Shown here one piece after another: positions 15,182 to 23,355 of a DNA stretch of 39,730 nucleotides. Origin of the DNA: Nanobdellota archaeon (GTDB taxonomy: Archaea; Nanobdellota; Nanobdellia; Woesearchaeales; JAHIVG01); contig JAHIVG010000046.1 of the NCBI GenBank assembly GCA_018816705.1, forward strand, positions 1-39,730, in the 5' to 3' direction. Under the pieces are notes generated by a model. The model searched no databases. It was not told the origin of the DNA and saw only the letters and a program-made list of their open reading frames with translations. The position numbers and the translations under genes are program-made. Within the stretch, counting starts at the first letter, position 1, and each line of letters opens with the position of its first letter.

Positions 15182-15973
15182 ATGCGGAAAATATGTATTA
15201 TCAACCAGAAGGGTGGTGTGGGCAAGACCACGACAACAGTGAACCTGGCAGCAGGGCTTTCAAGGAACGACCGAAAGGTCCTCGTCCTCGACCTGGATGC
15301 TCAGGGGAACATCGCCAGCTGCCTGCCTGTTACTTCGCAGAAGGACATCTTCAATTTCCTGCTGGAGAACGCAGACATCGGCGAGTGCATCACTCCCATG
15401 GGCCGCAACCTGGACATTGTGAGAAGCAACGAGCGCATCGCCAAGGCAGAGTACTACCTTTCGAAGGAGAAGTTCAAGGAAGGCGTGCTAAGGAAGAGGA
15501 TGCAAGACATCAAGGGCTATGACTACGTGCTGATAGACTGTCCGCCATCGCTCGGTCTCTTGAACCAGAACGCCATGCTGTACGCAACAGAAGCGATAAT
15601 CCCCACGACCACCGAACCCTTGGGCATCGAGGCAGCCAGGAAGATGGTCGAGATATTGAAACAGATCAACGATGTCTTCGAGCACAACATCAGCATATCC
15701 AAGGTCGTCCCCACGTTCTTCGACAGGCGCAACAAGATATGCAAGACCATCTACAATGAGATACAGAACGAGTTCTACGAGCTGACGTCTGACCCGATAA
15801 GGATCAACAGCAAGCTCAAGGAGGCACCGCTGAAGAAGCTGTCGATCTACAAGTACGACAAGAACGGCAACGGGTCGAAGGATTACATGTCCTTGGTGAA
15901 GTCTGTGATGCGGGACGAGCCCAGGTTCCAGGAGGTCGGCTCCTCCCAGCCTGCCGAGGCCGTGTCAGGTTAG
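15182..15973 (+). CDS. ParA/Soj-type partition ATPase
   Basis: A 263-residue deviant Walker-A ATPase: NQKGGVGKTTTTVNLAAGL (residues about 8-26), LVLDLDAQGNIASCL as switch I, YVLIDCPPSLGLLNQNAM as Walker B region, and a C-terminal helical part. ParA dimers bind DNA non-specifically and position chromosomes, plasmids or protein cargo. No parB-like partner is adjacent, so it is an orphan; archaeal chromosome segregation (SegA-like) or cargo positioning are both possible. The gene uses a good GAGGTGA site. Its stop overlaps that of the beta-helix pseudo-tail on the other strand by three bases. Confidence 0.9.
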   Translation: MRKICIINQKGGVGKTTTTVNLAAGLSRNDRKVLVLDLDAQGNIASCLPVTSQKDIFNFLLENADIGECITPMGRNLDIVRSNERIAKAEYYLSKEKFKEGVLRKRMQDIKGYDYVLIDCPPSLGLLNQNAMLYATEAIIPTTTEPLGIEAARKMVEILKQINDVFEHNISISKVVPTFFDRRNKICKTIYNEIQNEFYELTSDPIRINSKLKEAPLKKLSIYKYDKNGNGSKDYMSLVKSVMRDEPRFQEVGSSQPAEAVSG

Positions 15974-16152
15974 ACCATCGTGTCGTTGATGTATTGGCTG
16001 ACTGAGTCCCTGATTTGGTCGTAGGTCATGTATTGTTCTTCCCAGATGTAGAGGCTGGGTGTGATGTTGACCATGTTGGTGTAGTCTTCGCCGTTTGTGA
16101 TGTAGTTGAAGGCCCAGTACTGGCTTTCACTCGTGAGTGTCCTCAAATCTTT
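15970..16152 (-). pseudogene. Detached C-terminal tail of the beta-helix protein (frameshift)
   Basis: Beyond the stop of the 16127-17284 gene the minus strand stays open in another frame and reads ESQYWAFNYITNGEDYTNMV, then NITPSLYIWEEQYMTYDQ and further to a TAA that overlaps the ParA stop. The composition, with NIT and NDT sequons and aromatic residues, is that of a surface protein. One base less near 16127 (GAGTGAAAGCC) would join the two frames. The fragment has no start codon or binding site of its own. It is either a real frameshift mutation, a programmed event or a sequence error. Confidence 0.65.
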
Positions 16153-17284
16153 CTAAGTGATAATGTTTTATTTTCAACCACCCACTAGGTGTGTTGTATG
16201 GTGTGTTGTCATAGTTGCTTCCGCCATATAGGTGATATGGGTCGTCACAGATGCCATTGGAATTAGCGTCATCACATCCTTCTTGTGGCTGGTCATATGC
16301 CATGTAGTAATTGTTTTTCCAAGTGCTCTGTCCAGGGTCTTCTCCTGCTTTAATGGTGCTGATCCAGAAGTTGTTGTGCTCTATGGTGTTTGTTGAGTGG
16401 ATTACCATGACTCCTCGGCTCATCCCAGTAAGATTATTATTTGACACATTTGCGTTATTGTTTACTGCGATGTCAATTCCCCAGACACCCCCATAGTTCG
16501 TGTAAAATATGTTATTGTGAATTAAAGCATTATCACAGCCAACACCCAAATAAATGCAAGTTCCAAGGTCATCAATGAATAAAAAAGTGTTGTTAACAAT
16601 GATTGCATCCGGAACTTCATCTAAGAAAAGGCAATCAACATTCTTAACAGAATTACCAATAAAATGAAATGAGTTTGCACCAGAAATCATATTATCTGTT
16701 GCTCCAACTTTCCAACCTTCTATGTTGTTGTCTTTGATGATGAGGTCTCCCGAGCTGCCTATGCTCAAAGGTTCGCCTCTGCTGTAGATTCTGTTGTTGG
16801 TGATGTTGAGGTTGCCTGCTTGAACTGTGTCTATTGCTGATATGATGGTGTTCCAGATTGTGTTGTTGGCTATGGTGTTGTTTTGTCCTTCTTTGATCTT
16901 TATTCCGAAGTCAGTGTCATGCACTGTGTTGTTTATGATTTTTGAGTTAGAAGGGTATTCATACTGCCTGTCTTCTTTGAATAAGGGCAAGGAATCACCT
17001 ATCTTTATTCCGGTCTTGCTGCCATTCACAACACAGTTTATTATCGTAACATTCTCGCTATTGTAGGAATAAATTCCGATCTTTTCGAAATGGAACTCGG
17101 TGCTTACTCTGTGGCCATTACAGTCCAGGATGACATTGTTTGCTGCAATTACAACGCCGTTGGTCTGCCCACAATACAAGTCTTCTGTAAGAACCGTGCT
17201 TTCTGTTATGCTTTGTCCGCAGACCAAAGCATAACTCACAGGCAGGCACAACAATAATATAATCAGGAGCGTGATTTGTCTCAC
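16127..17284 (-). CDS. Secreted right-handed beta-helix protein (NosD/CASH-like), probably frameshifted
   Basis: The product (385 residues to its first stop) starts with a signal peptide (ITLLIILLLCLPVSYALVC) and continues with parallel beta-helix repeats typical of NosD/pectin-lyase-like CASH domains: NVILDCNGHRVS, SKIINNTVHDTDFGI, NTIANNTIWNT, NLNITNNRIYS. These bind or cleave carbohydrates or act as surface structural proteins. Many NxT/S sequons suit an outer location. The start is a GTG overlapping the stop of its paralogue as GTGA. The end differs from the paralogue and appears to run on in another frame. Confidence 0.85.
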   Translation of the reverse strand: MRQITLLIILLLCLPVSYALVCGQSITESTVLTEDLYCGQTNGVVIAANNVILDCNGHRVSTEFHFEKIGIYSYNSENVTIINCVVNGSKTGIKIGDSLPLFKEDRQYEYPSNSKIINNTVHDTDFGIKIKEGQNNTIANNTIWNTIISAIDTVQAGNLNITNNRIYSRGEPLSIGSSGDLIIKDNNIEGWKVGATDNMISGANSFHFIGNSVKNVDCLFLDEVPDAIIVNNTFLFIDDLGTCIYLGVGCDNALIHNNIFYTNYGGVWGIDIAVNNNANVSNNNLTGMSRGVMVIHSTNTIEHNNFWISTIKAGEDPGQSTWKNNYYMAYDQPQEGCDDANSNGICDDPYHLYGGSNYDNTPYNTPSGWLKIKHYHLERFEDTHE

Positions 17285-18471
17285 GCTCCCGCCTCCTGAG
17301 GTTCGAGCGCTATGGTGAGTATCTTTTTCATTAGTATCGGGCTTCCGCTTGGCCTTTTGAAGTTTTTTAGCCAGCCGCTTGGCTGGTTGTATGGTTTGGT
17401 ATCATGGTTGTCGCCTCCGTATAGCGGGTAAGGATCATCACAAACGAGATTTTGGTCCGAGTCATAGCAGCCTTCTTCCTCCTCGTCGTAAGCCAAATAA
17501 TAATTGTTCCTCCAAGTGCTATTCCCATTGTCTTCGCTAGCTTTGTCAGTAGTCACCCAAAAGTTGTTGTGTTCGATGACATGGCCTGATGTGAAAGCCT
17601 GTACGCCTCTGCTCATGCCTGTGAAGTTGTTGTTGGAAATGTTTGAGTTTGTTGAAGGTAGCAGGTTTACTCCCCATACGCCGTAGTAGTTCGTATAGAA
17701 TACATTGTTGTGCACAAGGGCGTTGTTGCTTCCTGAGGCAAAATAGATACCTGTGCCTAATCTGTCAATGAATAAGAAAGTGTTGTTTACGATGATTGCG
17801 CCTTCAATCTCATTTATGAAAATTAACTCACCAACATTCTTGACAATGTTGTTGGTAAACAATAATGATTCCGCAGAGTTTATCAAATTGCTGAAAGCAC
17901 CCGCCTCCCCCCCATCTATGTTGTTGTCCTTGATAATTAGGTTTCCTGAGGCTCCAATATCGAGTGGTTCTCCTCTGCTGTATATCTTGTTGCCGGTGAT
18001 GTTGAGGTTGCCTGCTTCGCTTGTGTCGATGGCAGAGAGGATTGTGTTCCATACTGTGTTGTTGGTGATGGTGTTGTTTTTTGCTCCGAAGATGAATATT
18101 CCGTAGTCTGTGTTGTGGATGGTGTTGTTAATGATTTTATTGAGTCCTAAATAGTCAATCGGATTTATTAGAGTGAGAGCAAAAGCATCGATTTGGACGC
18201 CAACATGTGTCCCGTTCAACACGCAGTTCTTTATTGTTACGTCAGTTGAGTCAAAAACGTGAACGTTAGCGCCATCATGATAGAAAGAGTTGCTGATACG
18301 ATGGCCATCACAATCAAGGACAACATTGTCGGCATTGATTATCAGGCCTTGGTGGCTGTCACAATACAAATCCTCAGTAAGAACTGTGCTTTCATAGATC
18401 CATTCTCCGCACTCCACAGCCATCACTGTAGGAAAAAGTAATAAAATGATCAGCAAAGAGTACGCTTTCAT
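17281..18471 (-). CDS. Secreted right-handed beta-helix protein (NosD/CASH-like)
   Basis: A 396-residue paralogue of the next gene downstream. The signal peptide is AYSLLIILLLFPTVMAVECG; the repeats NVVLDCDGHRISN, NKIINNTIHNTDYGIFI, NTITNNTVWNT and NLNITGNKIYSRGEPL form successive beta-helix coils. The conserved end CYDSDQNLVCDDPYPLYGGD followed by PYNQPSGWLK is shared with the paralogue. It is likely exported and anchored or released at the cell surface. Both genes are more AT-rich than the neighbouring housekeeping genes, consistent with a surface-protein locus under rapid change. Confidence 0.9.
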   Translation of the reverse strand: MKAYSLLIILLLFPTVMAVECGEWIYESTVLTEDLYCDSHQGLIINADNVVLDCDGHRISNSFYHDGANVHVFDSTDVTIKNCVLNGTHVGVQIDAFALTLINPIDYLGLNKIINNTIHNTDYGIFIFGAKNNTITNNTVWNTILSAIDTSEAGNLNITGNKIYSRGEPLDIGASGNLIIKDNNIDGGEAGAFSNLINSAESLLFTNNIVKNVGELIFINEIEGAIIVNNTFLFIDRLGTGIYFASGSNNALVHNNVFYTNYYGVWGVNLLPSTNSNISNNNFTGMSRGVQAFTSGHVIEHNNFWVTTDKASEDNGNSTWRNNYYLAYDEEEEGCYDSDQNLVCDDPYPLYGGDNHDTKPYNQPSGWLKNFKRPSGSPILMKKILTIALEPQEAGA

Positions 18472-18514
18472 CCCAGATTATTGTAAAGTGAAGTGGGTTT
18501 ATATGCTTTTTGCC

Positions 18515-19345
18515 CTAGACCCCAATCAGCGCAGGATTCACGAGGAGTATGATTCCGAGCAGGAGCATTATCGCGCCGCCCACGAATTTTATGTATGACA
18601 TGATGGCAGGGCTTATCTGCTTCCCCTTGAAGGTGTTGCCGAACACCAGGATTATCACTCCCAACGGAAGCACGTAGACCAGGTTGTACAGCGCAAGGTA
18701 GGCATAATACAAGAATGTGTTCTCCAAGAATTGGCCTGTGAGCACTGCAGTGTATATCACCGGGAAACCCGCGGTACAGGGCAGTTCGACGAGCGAGGAG
18801 AAGACGGCCAACAGCACAGAAGAGCCGATCAGGCTCGCCATGGATCCCTTCTTGACGAGATCAGCCACATGATTTATCCTCTTCTTCAATGGCCCCACAT
18901 GCTTGTCCTGCACCATTAGGGTTATCCCTTTCCTGTAGAAGAACAGCTCTTTCATGTTTATCAGCCCCGCTATGAGGGCTATGATTGCGATGGCTATCCT
19001 TATGGGCTCGACAAAGCCGATGTAGGTGAAGATGTTCAGCCACGCTGCCATGAAAAGGAAGTAGAAGCAGAACACGACCGTGATGAAGCTGAAGCCCACA
19101 GCGTATACCCTCTTCCTGGAGTGCGACGCAGATATCATCAGCGTCAGCAGGAGGGTCAAGATAAACAGGTTGCATGGGTTGAATCCGTCGACAAAGGCTA
19201 TGAAGAAGGTGAATATTGGCAGGGGCAAGGACCCTCCTAGCTCTTGCAGTAACTCTCCTGAGACCTTATGGGTGAGGAAGTAGAATGCGACCAACAGGAT
19301 CGCGGTGATCCCGAGCATGAGCAATTTTTTTCCCTTCTCATCCAT
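18515..19345 (-). CDS. CcdA/DsbD-like transmembrane thiol-electron carrier
   Basis: A 276-residue membrane protein with about seven segments. It has the two reactive-cysteine motifs of the CcdA/DsbD family: FVDGFNPCNLFIL (Cys58) in the first helix after the N-terminal anchor and LVELPCTAGFPVIYTAV in the fourth. It carries electrons from cytoplasmic thioredoxin to partners outside. The track starts at 19369, inside the preceding gene; I choose ATG 19345, which overlaps the stop of the thioredoxin-like lipoprotein gene by 8 nt. The pair would be one redox unit. Confidence 0.9.
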   Translation of the reverse strand: MDEKGKKLLMLGITAILLVAFYFLTHKVSGELLQELGGSLPLPIFTFFIAFVDGFNPCNLFILTLLLTLMISASHSRKRVYAVGFSFITVVFCFYFLFMAAWLNIFTYIGFVEPIRIAIAIIALIAGLINMKELFFYRKGITLMVQDKHVGPLKKRINHVADLVKKGSMASLIGSSVLLAVFSSLVELPCTAGFPVIYTAVLTGQFLENTFLYYAYLALYNLVYVLPLGVIILVFGNTFKGKQISPAIMSYIKFVGGAIMLLLGIILLVNPALIGV

Positions 19346-19796
19346 TCTTGTCCGCCTCCAGGAATCCATCGAGCAATTCTAAGTAACCCGCTTTGGGTCT
19401 TGTGCCCACCATGTACTCGCATCCGAATATGAAGGTGGGAGTGTATTGTATCAGGATTACGAAATCTCCCATGGCGACGCGTCCTTCCTTTGTGGAGATG
19501 TCCAATACCGAAGGGGTGATGTTCCTTTCCTGGCATGCCGCAATAAAATCAGGAAGGGTCGCCGTGCAATGACCGCAGTATTCGGACTGGATCATTATCA
19601 CCTTGTCATCAAGGTTTCTGTTGATGCATTCCTGCTCCGGAAAAGAGCCGCTCTGGGTGATGGTGAAGAAATCCAGCGGCGGTCTGATCTCAGGAGGTGT
19701 CTCATTGATCGGATCATCAGGGGGCATAGGTGGACTGGGCTGCGTGCAGCTGGCCAATACAAATATGAGGACCATGATTGCGGATAATATTCTCAT
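19338..19796 (-). CDS. Thioredoxin-fold lipoprotein
   Basis: The 152-residue product has a lipobox (VLASC, Cys17), a Pro-rich linker and a thioredoxin fold with SEYCGHCTATLP (Cys74/Cys77) and the cis-proline region YTPTFIFG. CGHC is the active site of disulphide isomerases and oxidants. It would be lipid-anchored outside the cell and receive electrons from the CcdA-like protein, serving the many Cys-rich surface proteins of this organism; that link is inference. A TATA box (GGGTATAAAA) lies about 20 nt upstream, next to an operator-like inverted repeat. Confidence 0.88.
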   Translation of the reverse strand: MRILSAIMVLIFVLASCTQPSPPMPPDDPINETPPEIRPPLDFFTITQSGSFPEQECINRNLDDKVIMIQSEYCGHCTATLPDFIAACQERNITPSVLDISTKEGRVAMGDFVILIQYTPTFIFGCEYMVGTRPKAGYLELLDGFLEADKNG

Positions 19797-19826
19797 TTTG
19801 CTTAGGAAAGTTTTTTATACCCTTTC

Positions 19827-19865
19827 TGTTACAATGCGTGTAACAATATATAAATCTTTGTTACA
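19827..19865. promoter_or_regulatory. Operator-like TGTTACA repeats between divergent genes
   Basis: TGTTACA-ATGCG-TGTAACA (19827-19845) is a perfect 7-bp inverted repeat, and a third TGTTACA half-site lies at 19859-19865. They surround the TATA-like AATATATAAATC that precedes the winged-helix gene and lie next to the TATA box of the lipoprotein gene. A natural reading is autoregulation by the winged-helix protein. Confidence 0.6.
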
Positions 19866-19869
19866 GAAA

Positions 19870-20367
19870 ATGAAACTCGGGTTTTTCAAGGAGAACAAAG
19901 CGGTTAGGAACATTTTCCTGGCGTTGACCTTACTCCTTGGGTTCATATTCATGGTCTCTATCTCCACATTCTATGTCTCAGATGCCATACGGAACAACAA
20001 CGCTTGCGGTTGTGTGATACCCATACCTTATATGATACTCATACTGTCCTCTTTGGGGCTCTTTGTGGGGTGCCTGGTCTTCTACCTGTTCATCTCAAAG
20101 CATATGCATGAGAAGAAGGAGATAGATAAGAACGTGATGGCGACTCTCAACTTCCTTGAGAAAGACGAGAGGACAATGCTGAATGAGCTGATAAGGAACA
20201 GGGGGGAACTGAGCCAGTCAGGGTTTGAGAAGGCAACAGGCATCCATAAGGTGAAGGTTTACAGGGTCCTTGAGAGATTGAGGTCAAAGGGGATCATAAT
20301 CAAGGACAGCCAAGGGAAGACCAACCGCATAGTCCTTAGCGAAGAGCTGAAGAGATTATTCTTATAA
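19870..20367 (+). CDS. Membrane-anchored winged-helix regulator
   Basis: The 165-residue protein has two membrane segments (IFLALTLLLGFIFMVSISTF and ILILSSLGLFVGCLVFYLFI) with a short NNNACGCVI loop between them, then a cytoplasmic winged helix of the MarR/TrmB-like kind: LNELIRNRGELSQSGFEKAT followed by VKVYRVLERLRSKGIIIK. The loop cysteines face outward and could sense thiol state. The track extends to 19603, but that part overlaps the opposite gene; ATG 19870 follows the operator repeats and TATA box. It probably controls the divergent thiol-redox pair. Confidence 0.85.
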   Translation: MKLGFFKENKAVRNIFLALTLLLGFIFMVSISTFYVSDAIRNNNACGCVIPIPYMILILSSLGLFVGCLVFYLFISKHMHEKKEIDKNVMATLNFLEKDERTMLNELIRNRGELSQSGFEKATGIHKVKVYRVLERLRSKGIIIKDSQGKTNRIVLSEELKRLFL

Positions 20368-21240
20368 GCCGATATTCTGCTTCACCTTATCCCTGATCTC
20401 ATGGAACATTGATGTATATGACCTGTCGTAGACAATCAGAGGCTCGAGGTTCACGAGTGCGTATGTGAAGCTCTTGTCATAGGGGATCTTGGCCAATACA
20501 TCGATCTTGGAGCGTCTCGCGAATCTGAGTATCTTTCCGGTCTGGCTCTTGTTCAGGTCAAATTTATTCACAATGATTCCGCAAGGTATACGGAAATGAC
20601 TTGCGAGCCTTAGCGCGCGTTTCAGGTCAGAGAATGCCGATGGGCTCGGTTCCGTGACAGCGATGATATAATCGCTTCCCACGACAGAGGCGATCACAGG
20701 GCATCCTATCCCCGCAGCTGCATCAACCAAAACTATATCTGCAGGGCTTTTCGCTGCCAAGGACCTTACTTCAGAGACGACCTTACCAGAGCCGGATTCT
20801 CCCATCTTAAGCTGCGCCGAGACCACATCGAAGCCAAATCTTGTCCTTGAATGACCCAACTTGGCATTCTTTACTTGATATGGGCTTATGGCATTCTGAG
20901 GGCATAACATTTCACATACCCCGCAGCCTTCACAGCTGTATTCCCTGAGCCTGGGCCTGTTATTGATCCAATCAATGGCATTGAAATAACAATTATCTAC
21001 GCATTTTCTGCAAGAGCCGCACTTGTCAAGGTCAAATCTGACCTTTTGATTGGTCGAGATGTCTTTCCACTCCGAATAGTCTTTTTCCTTAACACCTAGG
21101 ACCAGAGCCAGATTGGAAGCATCAACATCGCAATCAGCGCATATGATCTTATTTTCCTTAGACATGGCTACTGCCAATGACGCAGTTATGCTGCTCTTTC
21201 CAACTCCTCCTTTGCCGGACAGCACTGTTATTGTTTTCAT
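20362..21240 (-). CDS. MinD-superfamily ATPase with inserted 2[4Fe-4S] ferredoxin domain (second)
   Basis: A 292-residue P-loop ATPase: Walker A LSGKGGVGKSSITASLA, then inserted clusters CGSCRKCVDNC and CEGCGVCEMLC, then the Walker B part DIVLVDAAAGIGCPVIASV. The family (COG1149-like) is found next to DUF134 and NifX-like proteins and is thought to act in iron-sulphur or metallocofactor chemistry, coupling ATP hydrolysis to redox or cluster transfer. It is the last gene of the cluster; its ATG overlaps the stop of its paralogue by four bases. The 3' end overlaps the winged-helix gene by 6 nt. Confidence 0.92.
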   Translation of the reverse strand: MKTITVLSGKGGVGKSSITASLAVAMSKENKIICADCDVDASNLALVLGVKEKDYSEWKDISTNQKVRFDLDKCGSCRKCVDNCYFNAIDWINNRPRLREYSCEGCGVCEMLCPQNAISPYQVKNAKLGHSRTRFGFDVVSAQLKMGESGSGKVVSEVRSLAAKSPADIVLVDAAAGIGCPVIASVVGSDYIIAVTEPSPSAFSDLKRALRLASHFRIPCGIIVNKFDLNKSQTGKILRFARRSKIDVLAKIPYDKSFTYALVNLEPLIVYDRSYTSMFHEIRDKVKQNIGL

Positions 21241-22064
21241 GATTCACCGATGATTCCCGTAAGATCAAGCTTGATCGGGGTCCCTTTTGAATATGATTCC
21301 AATATTTTTTTCGAGAAGCGGATTTTTTTTGATATGCCAAGCCGATATTTTTTCAATAGGTTTTTCACTATTCGTATTTCACCTATGTCTGAGCGATTGA
21401 CGATCACCCGGGTTTCCTTACCCATGTGCTTCAGTAGATCAAGTATCAACTTCAAGTCATGTGCTCCAAGAGGGGTCGGTTCAGTCACCGCAATTACCTT
21501 ATCACATTTTTCAAGAGCTGTAATGACAGGGCAGTGGGTCCCTGCAGCAGTATCAATAACAACAAAATCATATTGTTTTTTCTTAGTTTCCATAATCTTA
21601 TTCAATGAGTTTACAACAAGTTCGGAGACCGGTTCATTGACCGCTAATTCACCGGATAATAGATTGATGTTGTGATTTTTTCCAGAGTAGATCCTACCGA
21701 TCTCTTTTTCACCCCAGGATATCGCGTCTGAAGGGCACTTGAAGAAGCATGCTCCGCAACCGTTGCACTGCGGCTGCATTAATAGCGGATACTTCCCTTT
21801 GATCGATACGACAGCATTGTTTCTGCAAGCCTTGCTGCACAATCCGCATCTTGAGCATTTCTTCAGATCAAAAATGGGGATCCTCTGCATCACAGCCTTG
21901 ACCTTGCATCTTTTTATTCCTAGGAGGAGATGGTCATTAGGGCAGTCCACGTCAGCGTCTACCAAAAGGACATTGTATTCCTTAGCTAATTCATAAGCGA
22001 GGGCTGTAGCTACCGTAGACTTCCCTGTTCCGCCCTTGCCGCCGGTGATGCCGATGATGCTCAT
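21237..22064 (-). CDS. MinD-superfamily ATPase with inserted 2[4Fe-4S] ferredoxin domain (first)
   Basis: A 275-residue paralogue of the following gene: GGKGGTGKSTVATALAYELA, then CSRCGLCSKACR and CNGCGACFFKC, then FVVIDTAAGTHCPVITAL. The conserved CPVI cysteine close to Walker B is present in both and may ligate a cluster. Two different copies side by side suggest a heterodimer, as the active form of these ATPases is a dimer across the nucleotide. It is more AT-rich than the surrounding genes. ATGA-type overlaps on both sides show tight coupling. Confidence 0.92.
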   Translation of the reverse strand: MSIIGITGGKGGTGKSTVATALAYELAKEYNVLLVDADVDCPNDHLLLGIKRCKVKAVMQRIPIFDLKKCSRCGLCSKACRNNAVVSIKGKYPLLMQPQCNGCGACFFKCPSDAISWGEKEIGRIYSGKNHNINLLSGELAVNEPVSELVVNSLNKIMETKKKQYDFVVIDTAAGTHCPVITALEKCDKVIAVTEPTPLGAHDLKLILDLLKHMGKETRVIVNRSDIGEIRIVKNLLKKYRLGISKKIRFSKKILESYSKGTPIKLDLTGIIGES

Positions 22065-22699
22065 CGAAATGCCCTTTTCTTATGTTTACCATAATCAAGC
22101 CGCTTAGCATTCTTTTTCACGAATAATAACGGAAATATTATGTCACTAAGACAGCAAGGGATCAGGACCGCAATGAATAAGAATATGAAGATGATCAGGG
22201 TCAAGCCCAGGTTGATGATTGTGCCGCCCAAGGCCATGATGATATGGAACAATGATGCCCAAGTGCTTAAAAGTACGTGTCCTGCATGCGGAAATTTGGT
22301 TGTCGGATTGAAATACGCGATTGCGACACCTATGAGTGCCAGAGGATTCACCAACCACCATTTCTCGATGAAGCCTAGATGGATACCTTTATTTGGCAGA
22401 TTTAGCAGGACCTCTCCAATATACGGGATTATAGAGTCGCTAATGGTCGCTATCCCCACAGAGCCCACGTAACCGATCAGTACAAGGAGGAGGGGATTTG
22501 CCTTCTTTGCGTAAATCTTGTACATTGAGGCTGTCACAAGGGCGCTGAGGATGACATGGATCGGATGGAGTGTGTAGAAGATATCATGGGCTGTTTTAGT
22601 CGGTATATTGTAGAAAAGTAGCATGATGATCATTCCGGTCACAGCCCCGAAGAGAGTGAAAGGCGAATGCTTCCTTAACTCTTTTAATATTACCTTCAT
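22061..22699 (-). CDS. Polytopic membrane protein of the MinD/NifX cluster
   Basis: A 212-residue protein with five to six membrane segments, not recognised. Histidines sit within or at the ends of segments (TLHPIHVILSALV; FPHAGHVLLSTWASLFHIIM), and a CC pair ends the last segment (LIPCCLSDIIFPLLFV). Such residues would suit metal or haem binding. Its position between the NifX-like gene and the ATPases makes a transporter or membrane electron carrier for the system plausible; this is guilt by association only. Stop and start overlap with the next gene. Confidence 0.75.
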   Translation of the reverse strand: MKVILKELRKHSPFTLFGAVTGMIIMLLFYNIPTKTAHDIFYTLHPIHVILSALVTASMYKIYAKKANPLLLVLIGYVGSVGIATISDSIIPYIGEVLLNLPNKGIHLGFIEKWWLVNPLALIGVAIAYFNPTTKFPHAGHVLLSTWASLFHIIMALGGTIINLGLTLIIFIFLFIAVLIPCCLSDIIFPLLFVKKNAKRLDYGKHKKRAFR

Positions 22700-22742
22700 T
22701 TTATCCCTTTAGTTATGTTTCTGCTAATGCTGTGATGGTGTA

Positions 22743-23333
22743 TTAGGCAGCCTCATCCATTTCTTCATCGCCCTCGGCTTGTTCGCCCTCTTCAGGCTCT
22801 CCTGCATCATCGTCGCTCCTGTCGTAGCCAAGCCCTTTGGGCTTGCCTTCGGCTTTCCTGCCATATTTCGTTCCAGATTCTAGTCCTACTTCCTCCTGCT
22901 CCTCAGGTGGATGACCTCCCCTGCCCTTTAGGGCCCTTACTCCTTTACCCGCACCGCTACGTACAGGAACACGTATAGTCTCTGCCTTATCAATGGCTGC
23001 TAGATATAGCTCAATCTCCTCATCAAATTCTCCTTCCTGGTATCTTTGCATGATACTTTCTATCGATCCTTCTCTGACATTCAGCAGCGCTCTTGCCTTA
23101 TAGCCAGGCGGACCCCTCAGTTCACCTGTAACAACAGCTTTTGCATCGGGATGCTTAGAGTCCACATATTGCAGGAAGTCCTGTCCAGGCGTCTTTGAAC
23201 CGGGCTGTCCGCTGTAGCTGGTACTTTCCACAGAGCCATCCTTATAGGCGCGCACAACGCTGTCAATAGTGTCAGCATGCCCTGCTACTTTACCTTCCTT
23301 GCTTGCTCCAATCAAGATATATTCTCCTGGCAT
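22743..23333 (-). CDS. Unknown protein with very acidic C-terminal tail
   Basis: I do not recognise this 196-residue protein. The first 70 residues (MPGEYILIGASKEGKVAGHA...) look like a small alpha/beta domain, and the middle is helical. The last 60 residues are disordered and end in an Asp/Glu-rich run (DDDAGEPEEGEQAEGDEEMD). ATG 23333 follows GGTGAT and is preferred to the TTG three codons earlier. It is in the middle of the NifX-MinD cluster, so it may be a partner protein or metal-buffering tail for that system. Confidence 0.7.
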   Translation of the reverse strand: MPGEYILIGASKEGKVAGHADTIDSVVRAYKDGSVESTSYSGQPGSKTPGQDFLQYVDSKHPDAKAVVTGELRGPPGYKARALLNVREGSIESIMQRYQEGEFDEEIELYLAAIDKAETIRVPVRSGAGKGVRALKGRGGHPPEEQEEVGLESGTKYGRKAEGKPKGLGYDRSDDDAGEPEEGEQAEGDEEMDEAA

Positions 23334-23355
23334 TTTTATCACCTATGCATATTTT

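Noticed and set aside
19603-19869. N-terminal extension of the winged-helix protein
   Set aside because: It is antisense to the thioredoxin lipoprotein gene and passes through the operator; the membrane segment start at 19870 fits better.
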